A DNA stretch of 51,244 nucleotides, taken from positions 1 through 51,244 of the forward strand of contig LNBX01000031.1 in assembly GCA_001567275.1 (NCBI GenBank), in the 5' to 3' direction. The notes below the pieces were generated by a model, which saw nothing but the letters and a program-made list of their open reading frames with translations, searched no databases and had not been told where the DNA came from. The position numbers and the translations under genes were made by a program. This document shows positions 45,455 through 51,244 of the stretch, piece by piece. Source of the DNA: Bacteroidetes bacterium OLB10 (GTDB taxonomy: Bacteria > Bacteroidota > Bacteroidia > AKYH767-A > OLB10). The stretch's first letter is position 1. Each line of letters starts with the position of its first letter.

Positions 45455-46087
45455 ATGATCCAAATCCGTAAATTTTTCACTGCGTTATTCTTATTTTGTT
45501 TTTTAACGATACAAGTATTTCCGCAAATGAACGGAGTTTACCGTCTGACAGGAGTACCGGAAATGGCTTCCGGATTTAATTTTAAACCGGATAGTACATT
45601 TGAATTCTTTTATTCATATGGTGCAGTTGACCGTTTTGCGAATGGTACTTATTCTGTAAAAGATGACACATTGCTGCTTTACAGCAATAAAAAACCGGGA
45701 GATGATTTTGAAATTATTGAACAAAGTATAAAAGGGAAAACTTACAAGGTGGTTGTGCGTGATGAAAATGCTTTTCTTACGCAAAAGGTTATTGCTATAA
45801 CATACTTCGGGGAGTTAAAGAAAATATACGAAGCAAACGAAGAAGGTATAATTGATATCAACACAAAAAACTGTGAAAAAATTTTTCTGCAGCACGAACT
45901 GTTTCCTGATGAAGCTACATTGATAAAAGACGAATTAAACGCCAATACTTATTTCGAAGTGAAATTAAAACCCACCCTTCAGGAAGTGAGTTTCACTGGC
46001 GCAGTAATTAGACTTAAAGACGATAGTATCACCTGTAACATGCCTGAACTCTTCCCGGCAAATGCTCGTTTTGTGAGGGAGAAATGA
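45455..46087 (+). CDS. Secreted hypothetical protein
   Basis: This 210-aa protein has a signal peptide (FFTALFLFCFLTIQVFPQ). The mature part looks like a beta-rich domain beginning MNGVYRLTGVPEMASGFNFK, with the pattern FEFFYSYGAVDRFANGTYSV that resembles small lipocalin-like domains; this is only an impression. A second half (about 140-210) has no recognisable motif. It begins 22 bp after the repaired kelch stop, so the two may share a transcript. Confidence 0.75.
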   Translation: MIQIRKFFTALFLFCFLTIQVFPQMNGVYRLTGVPEMASGFNFKPDSTFEFFYSYGAVDRFANGTYSVKDDTLLLYSNKKPGDDFEIIEQSIKGKTYKVVVRDENAFLTQKVIAITYFGELKKIYEANEEGIIDINTKNCEKIFLQHELFPDEATLIKDELNANTYFEVKLKPTLQEVSFTGAVIRLKDDSITCNMPELFPANARFVREK

Positions 46088-46185
46088 ACCATTGTTCTGT
46101 CTGTTCAGGATTTTAACATTATTTTAAGAGAAGGCATTGATTTTTTAACAACTTTGCAGTCCTTAAAAAATTAAAATTTATAACC

Positions 46186-48255
46186 ATGCGCAAAACGCTT
46201 TTACAATTGGTATTTGCAGGAGGAATTATGGCAATAGCATCATGTAGTCAATCACCTAAGCAACAGGAAAAAACCGAAGTTAAAGATACAACTACTGAAA
46301 CTGAGATCATGGCAGATCGCTTTGCAGATATTCAAATGCTTCGATATACCATTCCGGGATGGCAAGACTTAAACTTACAGCAAAAAAAGCTTGCTTATTA
46401 TCTTTACATGGCAGGAATGAGTGGCCGTGATATTTTCTACGATCAGAAATATCGTCATAATCTGCAAATCAGAAAGACTTTGGAAACTATATTCGAAACA
46501 TTCCAAGGCGATAAGACTACCGATGACTATAAAAAGTTTGAAGTATATGCCAAAAGATTTTTCTTCAGCAATGGTATTCACCATCATTATTCTGCTGATA
46601 AAATCATTCCTGAATTTTCAGAAGATTATCTCAACACGCTTCTTTCAAAAAGCGACTTCAGTAAAGTTCCTGCTGACGGAAAAAGTTTAGAAGAGTATAT
46701 TGCTTTTCTTAAACCCATTTTGTTTGACCCGAATATTGATGGCAAATGTGTTTCATTAGCTGCTGACGTAGATAATGTAAAAGCATCAGCAAGCAATTTG
46801 TATGATGGTGTTACACAAAAAGAAGTGGAAGCATATTACAAAAGCAAAACTTTACCGGGAGTAAAAGAACAACCTTCGTGGGGACTTAATTCAAAGGTTG
46901 TGAAAGAAAACGGAAAAATTGAAGAGCATGTATGGAAATCAGGAGGCATGTATGGTGCCGCTATAGACAAAATTATTTACTGGCTGGAGAAAGCCGCTAC
47001 TGTTGCAGAAAACGATGTTCAGAAGCAAACACTTGAGGCATTAATCAAATTTTACAAAACAGGTGATTTAAAAGACTATGACAATTATTGTGTTTCATGG
47101 GTAAAAGATACTGCCAGCCGCATTGACATTGCCAACGGTTTTATTGAAGTATATTTAGATCCTATGCATCGCAAAGGTGCGTATGAATCGGTATTGAGCA
47201 TGAAAGATCTTGAAGCAACCAAACGAATTGCAGCCATTGCAAAAGAAGCACAGTGGTTTGAAGATAATTCTCCTATAATGCCTGAACATAAAAAGAAAAG
47301 TGTAAAAGGAATTTCAGCTAAAGTTATTACAGTAATTAATGAATGTGGAGATGCTGCTCCATCAACACCAATTGGCATCAACCTTCCCAATCAGGAATGG
47401 ATACGTGAGAATGTAGGTTCTAAATCTGTATCACTTGGAAATATTGTAGCATCTTATAATTATGCAAAATCTAAAAGTCCGATGATTGATGAATTCGGTG
47501 AAAATCCGGAAGTAATTGAAAGAGCTAAAAAATATGGAGCACTTGCAGGAGATTTGCATACCGATATGCATGAAGTAATTGGCCATGCATCAGGTCAGAT
47601 AAATGAAGGCGTAAGCGGTCCTGATGTTACACTGAAAAATTATGCAAGTACCTTAGAAGAAGCTCGCGCAGATTTAGTGGCACTCTACTACATTTTGGAT
47701 AAAAAACTGGTTGAAATTGGAGTAATGCCTACAATAGATGTAGGGAAAGCTGAATATGATTCTTATATTCTCAACGGATTGATGACACAGCTATATCGCA
47801 TTAAACCCGGAAACAATTTAGAAGAATCGCACATGCGAAACAGACAATTGGTAGCATCATGGGTTTATGAAAAAGGCAAAGCAGATAAAGTAATAGAAAG
47901 AATTACAAGAAACAACAAGACTTATTTCAAAATAAATGATTACGATAAATTAAGAGTACTTTTCGGAGAGTTGCTTAAAGAAATTCAACGTATAAAATCT
48001 GAAGGCGATTTTACTTCAGGAAAAAATCTGGTTGAAAATTTTGGAGTAAAAGTTGATCAGGATTTATTAACGGAAGTACATAAGCGGTATGAGACCTTGA
48101 ACATTGCACCATACAGTGGTTTTATACAACCAAAATTAGTTCCTGTAATGAATGGTGACAGTATTACAGATGTAAAAGTTGAATACAACAATGATTTCCT
48201 TCCACAGATGCTTGAGTTTGGCAAGGAGTTCTCGTTTTTACCGATACACAATTAA
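46186..48255 (+). CDS. Dipeptidyl-peptidase III-type (M49) lipoprotein peptidase
   Basis: This 689-aa protein has a lipoprotein signal (LVFAGGIMAIASC, Cys about 20). Its C-terminal half matches the M49 zinc peptidases: the motif MHEVIGHASGQINEG (about 461-475, HEXXGH) and TLEEARADLVALYY (about 486-499), corresponding to HELLGH and EECRAD in classical enzymes. M49 enzymes remove dipeptides from N-termini of oligopeptides. The length fits DPP III. The lipid anchor places it in the periplasm or outer membrane. It ends at a strong hairpin shared with the convergent EF-G-like gene. Confidence 0.88.
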   Translation: MRKTLLQLVFAGGIMAIASCSQSPKQQEKTEVKDTTTETEIMADRFADIQMLRYTIPGWQDLNLQQKKLAYYLYMAGMSGRDIFYDQKYRHNLQIRKTLETIFETFQGDKTTDDYKKFEVYAKRFFFSNGIHHHYSADKIIPEFSEDYLNTLLSKSDFSKVPADGKSLEEYIAFLKPILFDPNIDGKCVSLAADVDNVKASASNLYDGVTQKEVEAYYKSKTLPGVKEQPSWGLNSKVVKENGKIEEHVWKSGGMYGAAIDKIIYWLEKAATVAENDVQKQTLEALIKFYKTGDLKDYDNYCVSWVKDTASRIDIANGFIEVYLDPMHRKGAYESVLSMKDLEATKRIAAIAKEAQWFEDNSPIMPEHKKKSVKGISAKVITVINECGDAAPSTPIGINLPNQEWIRENVGSKSVSLGNIVASYNYAKSKSPMIDEFGENPEVIERAKKYGALAGDLHTDMHEVIGHASGQINEGVSGPDVTLKNYASTLEEARADLVALYYILDKKLVEIGVMPTIDVGKAEYDSYILNGLMTQLYRIKPGNNLEESHMRNRQLVASWVYEKGKADKVIERITRNNKTYFKINDYDKLRVLFGELLKEIQRIKSEGDFTSGKNLVENFGVKVDQDLLTEVHKRYETLNIAPYSGFIQPKLVPVMNGDSITDVKVEYNNDFLPQMLEFGKEFSFLPIHN

Positions 48256-48279
48256 TAATATTTATAAAGGAATTATAAT

Positions 48280-48315
48280 AAACAGCGAGCGCCTCACAAG
48301 AGGCGCTCGCTGTTT
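48280..48315. terminator. Bidirectional intrinsic terminator between the M49 and EF-G-like genes
   Basis: A perfect 15-bp stem (AAACAGCGAGCGCCT) with a CACAAG loop sits 24 bp after the M49 stop and directly at the EF-G-like stop (48316). T-runs or AT-rich sequence lie on both sides, so it can serve both convergent genes. Confidence 0.88.
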
Positions 48316-50448
48316 TTACGACTGCAATGTTTCAGTCTTCTTATACTCTTCGTGCAACTTTTTCTGTAAATCACCGGGCACCGGCACATACTCGGCAAAC
48401 GAAGTTTTAATTTTCGCCTTACCCTGAGTAATTGATTTTAATGTAGTGCTGTATCCATCCAGTTCCAGTAATGGGGTGCGTGCTTTAATTACCTGCTTTC
48501 CGTCTCTCGAATCCATTCCCATAATCAGACTTCTGCGCGATTGCAGGTCACTCATTACATCGCCCATCATCTCATCAGGTGTTTCCACTTCCACATCATA
48601 TACCGGCTCTAACAGTTGCGGCTGGGCATTATGAAATGCTTCTCGAAAAGCCATCATTCCGGCAATTTTGAAAGATATATCGTTGGAGTCAACAGGATGC
48701 ATTTTGCCATCATAAACTGACACACGTATGTCACGCACAAAAGATCCTGTCAGAGGACCTTCCTGCATTTTTTCCATAATGCCCTTTAAAATGGAAGGCA
48801 GAAAACGTGTATCTATTGCTCCACCGGTTATGCAATTATTAAACACCAGTTTTCCTCCCCACGGAAGTTTATGCTCTTCTTTATCTCTCACAGGGAACTC
48901 CGTAATTTCAGGCATTCCTTCATAGTATGGTTCAATTTTAATATAAACTTCGCCAAACTGCCCTGCTCCACCCGACTGTTTTTTATGGCGATAATTAGCC
49001 ATTGCAGCTTTTTGAATCGTTTCTCTGAAAGATATTTTAGGCTTGATAAACTCAACCGGCATTTTATAGACATTTTCTATTCGCCATTTAGTTACGGCCA
49101 GATGCAACTCTCCCTGACCGTGAAGTAATACCTGTTTCAATTCACGAGAGTATTCAACCTTCAAAGTAGGATCCTGCATATTGATTTCTGAAAGAACTTC
49201 ACTCAGTTTTTCATCATCAGCTTTATTCTTAGCTACAATTGCAACACGCAATTTAGGCTCAGGAAATTTTATCGGATCAATACTTGCCTGAATTCCTTTT
49301 CCACATAAAGTATGATTGGTAGAAGTATTTTTTAATTTAAGTGTACAACCTAAATCACCGGCTTTAAGCTTATCTATTGTATTTCTGTTTTTACCATCCA
49401 TTATAAATAATTGCGTTGGCCGTTCAGAAACATTTGTCTTGGTATTTAACAACTCCATTCCCGTGGTTACCTCACCTGAGAGCACTTTGAAAAAAACCAA
49501 TTTACCAAGATGTGGTTCAATAAGAGTTTTATAAACAAAAAGCACAGAAGGTCCTGTTGGATCGCATTTTACTTCTGTACCATCTTCCGTTATTTCAGCG
49601 GGCATTTCTACAGCACATGGTGCCACATTATCTATAAAACCCATTAAACGTCCACTGCCCATATTACGTTTTGCCGATAAACAAAACACCGGGAAAACCT
49701 GATGATTCATCATCCCGGCATTAAGGCCTTTACGCAGTTCATTTTCGTCAAGGCTTCCTTTTTCAAAGTATAATTCCATTAATGACTCATCATTCTCCGC
49801 AGCTTTTTCTACCAATTGATTATGCAACTGCTTTGCTCTTTCTTCTTCTTCTGCGGGTATTGGCAATTTCTCCGGCTTGCCACCATTAACAGGAAAACGG
49901 TACATAGTCATTTTCAGTAAATCTATTATGGCATTAAATCCTGTACCCTGATTCAGCGGATATTGCATGATGGTAATTGCACTGCCGAATTTCTGTTTTG
50001 CTTTCTCCACTGTTTCATTAAAATTGGCATGCTCCTGATCTAACTGATTAACTGCAAAAATGGTTGGCTTGCGATATTTATCCACATAGTCCCAAATCAC
50101 TTCGCTGCTTGCTTCAACTCCATATTGTGCATTAAGCAACATAACAGCTGTATCACACACACGCACTGCTGAAATCACTTCTCCAATAAAATCATCAATA
50201 CCGGGTGTGTCAATAATATTTATTTTATAATCTCTCCATTCAGTATGCAAAGTAGTGGCATAAACTGAGCCTTGTCTTTCATGTTCAATATCGTGATAAT
50301 CCGACACTGTATTTTTTTCTTCAATTGTCCCACGTTTTGTGATGATACCTGCTTCGAAAAGCATTGTTTCTGCAAGGGTGGTTTTACCGCTTTTTGCCGA
50401 TCCTACCAAAGCGATATTCTTGATGTGTTTTTCGTCATATGCCTTCAT
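48316..50448 (-). CDS. Elongation factor G-like GTPase (divergent EF-G paralogue)
   Basis: This 710-aa protein has the full EF-G domain order: a GTPase domain (about 1-285), beta barrels, then domain IV (about 480-610) and a C-terminal ferredoxin-like domain ending LTQGKAKIKTSFAEYVPVPG. The GTPase motifs differ from canonical EF-G. The P-loop is GSAKSGKT, the G3 motif reads DTPGIDDF instead of DTPGHVDF so the catalytic His is Ile, and G4 is NQLD instead of NKxD. Domain IV has QSGGAGQFGEVYI. It belongs with the EF-G-like proteins found beside a normal FusA in many bacteria; the role is not settled. It is monocistronic. Confidence 0.9.
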   Translation of the reverse strand: MKAYDEKHIKNIALVGSAKSGKTTLAETMLFEAGIITKRGTIEEKNTVSDYHDIEHERQGSVYATTLHTEWRDYKINIIDTPGIDDFIGEVISAVRVCDTAVMLLNAQYGVEASSEVIWDYVDKYRKPTIFAVNQLDQEHANFNETVEKAKQKFGSAITIMQYPLNQGTGFNAIIDLLKMTMYRFPVNGGKPEKLPIPAEEEERAKQLHNQLVEKAAENDESLMELYFEKGSLDENELRKGLNAGMMNHQVFPVFCLSAKRNMGSGRLMGFIDNVAPCAVEMPAEITEDGTEVKCDPTGPSVLFVYKTLIEPHLGKLVFFKVLSGEVTTGMELLNTKTNVSERPTQLFIMDGKNRNTIDKLKAGDLGCTLKLKNTSTNHTLCGKGIQASIDPIKFPEPKLRVAIVAKNKADDEKLSEVLSEINMQDPTLKVEYSRELKQVLLHGQGELHLAVTKWRIENVYKMPVEFIKPKISFRETIQKAAMANYRHKKQSGGAGQFGEVYIKIEPYYEGMPEITEFPVRDKEEHKLPWGGKLVFNNCITGGAIDTRFLPSILKGIMEKMQEGPLTGSFVRDIRVSVYDGKMHPVDSNDISFKIAGMMAFREAFHNAQPQLLEPVYDVEVETPDEMMGDVMSDLQSRRSLIMGMDSRDGKQVIKARTPLLELDGYSTTLKSITQGKAKIKTSFAEYVPVPGDLQKKLHEEYKKTETLQS

Positions 50449-50539
50449 AAAATAACGTTTTAAATAGCGGTATGAAAATTAAATAAGATTTCGTTAACCT
50501 GCAAAAAGATTTATTAGTTTTTGATTAAAGTCATAAAAA

Positions 50540-50563
50540 AAGGCTGCCTTTTCCGGCAGCCTT
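50540..50563 (-). terminator. Intrinsic terminator of the DUF4397 gene
   Basis: A perfect 9-bp stem (AAGGCTGCC) with a TTTTCC loop lies 21 bp after the stop at 50585 and is followed by TTTTTT on the minus strand. Confidence 0.85.
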
Positions 50564-50584
50564 ACCTAAGCTTAATTTAATCTC

Positions 50585-51244
50585 TTAATTCTCGTTTGTG
50601 ACAAAATCAATCTTCAGTTCTTTATCACCGGATGCATTCATAATGCCCCTAAGCATAAAGGTATATGATTTTCCTGTCTCGAGATTAATGTTATTGGCAG
50701 TAGCCAAAGTTGCACCCACCTTTTTAACTTCAATATTATAATCTCCTGAAGTCATTGAATTAAATGTTGGGTTTTGCAGAAATGCAACGTTAGAAATACT
50801 GGTAATAGCTCCTGTGGAATTATTAGTAAATGTTATGTCAACCATGCCTGCAGTATGTGAAGCATTATAAAATCGGACAAGCAAAGAGTCTGTTCCCGGG
50901 GTTACAAAATTATCCGTGATAATTTTGCTGTATCCGCTATAAGATGGAGTCAAAACGGGCAATACTTGCATAGTGTCGATAATAAAACAGGTATATGATT
51001 TATCCTTTTGAAGCATATAATTGGCCTGCTGATAAGAAGCAATTAAACCTGTTTCATTAGGTGTATAATATTTGACATCTCCTCCCGGTGATATTGAATC
51101 CAAAACGGGAATCATATCCAGCTTAAAATTGCTTTCTGATGAACCTATAGCCACATCAGTATAACCTGATTTTTCGCTATAACGAATGGAATCACCCACT
51201 ACACTGATGTCATTAAATTTAACTGACACACCGGCTAAATCAGG
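50585..51244 (-). CDS. DUF4397 domain-containing protein (5' end off window)
   Basis: The frame is open to the right edge, giving at least 219 residues; a GTG at 51229 is an internal codon, since the frame continues upstream as PDLAGVSVKF. Two DUF4397-like beta domains are seen. The first has SVKFNDISVVGDSIRYSEKS and ends in YTCFIIDTM. The second has SLLVRFYNASHTAGMVDITF, VAFLQNPTFNSMTSGDYNIE and YTFMLRGIMNASGDKELKID. Such proteins are usually secreted or lipoproteins of unknown function in Bacteroidota. The signal sequence would lie outside the window. Confidence 0.82.
   Translation of the reverse strand, partial: PDLAGVSVKFNDISVVGDSIRYSEKSGYTDVAIGSSESNFKLDMIPVLDSISPGGDVKYYTPNETGLIASYQQANYMLQKDKSYTCFIIDTMQVLPVLTPSYSGYSKIITDNFVTPGTDSLLVRFYNASHTAGMVDITFTNNSTGAITSISNVAFLQNPTFNSMTSGDYNIEVKKVGATLATANNINLETGKSYTFMLRGIMNASGDKELKIDFVTNEN

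Overview
The window looks like a chromosomal segment of a member of the Bacteroidota, probably close to the Chitinophagales/Sphingobacteriales and probably uncultured. The evidence is: a fused LpxC-FabZ enzyme inside an lpxD-lpxC/fabZ-lpxA run; type IX secretion (T9SS) sorting domains of both type A and type B; arrays of Ig-like modules typical of surface proteins in this phylum; a DUF5606 protein; and several candidate promoters of the Bacteroidota form TAnnTTTG, some with an upstream TTTG about 20 bp away. I saw no rRNA, tRNA, CRISPR array, prophage or insertion sequence.

Layout. 1-4156 (-) is the 5' part of a very large secreted purple-acid-phosphatase-like protein with a long Ig-like tail that runs off the left edge. 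4243-7526 (-) is exbB-exbD-tonB-like-folC. 7666-9993 (-) is an amino-acid dehydrogenase followed by an MscS channel. 10128-11385 holds a small ORF and anmK. 11541-15356 (+) is a tripartite hybrid histidine kinase carrying two frameshifts. 15491-17125 (+) is P5C dehydrogenase with a CRP/FNR-like dyad in its promoter. 17139-24391 (-) is an envelope/surface cluster: an NlpC/P60 hydrolase, a 1649-aa LamG/glycosidase-like/Ig/T9SS protein, an outer-membrane barrel and a mini protein with a type B sorting domain. 24392-25775 holds a long gene-free stretch, a coiled-coil protein and a tiny membrane protein. 25989-29868 (-) is the lipid A operon lpxD-lpxC/fabZ-lpxA plus an ABC ATPase. 30076-32789 (-) holds a barrel protein and a membrane-anchored exported protein. 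32959-42451 (+) is a housekeeping run: DUF5606, M3 oligopeptidase, MATE exporter, lipoprotein, fmt, sirtuin, UPF0316 protein, a cox3-like protein, an Asp-box lipoprotein and mqo. 42498-44060 (-) is an ECF sigma factor with its anti-sigma factor, divergent from a kelch/T9SS protein at 44249. 45455-48255 (+) holds a secreted protein and an M49-type peptidase. 48316-50448 (-) is a divergent EF-G paralogue, and a DUF4397 protein runs off the right edge.

Five genes (hybrid kinase, cox3-like, Asp-box lipoprotein, anti-sigma factor, kelch protein) are each broken by one or more 1-base indels. Every pinpointed indel falls in a mononucleotide run, and repairing it restores an intact family-like protein. 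The simplest reading is residual homopolymer error in the assembly, with phase variation as the more interesting alternative. The best candidates for new biology are the unassigned putative catalytic core of the 1649-aa protein, the duplicated five-module Ig block of the phosphatase, and the mini type B-sorted protein.
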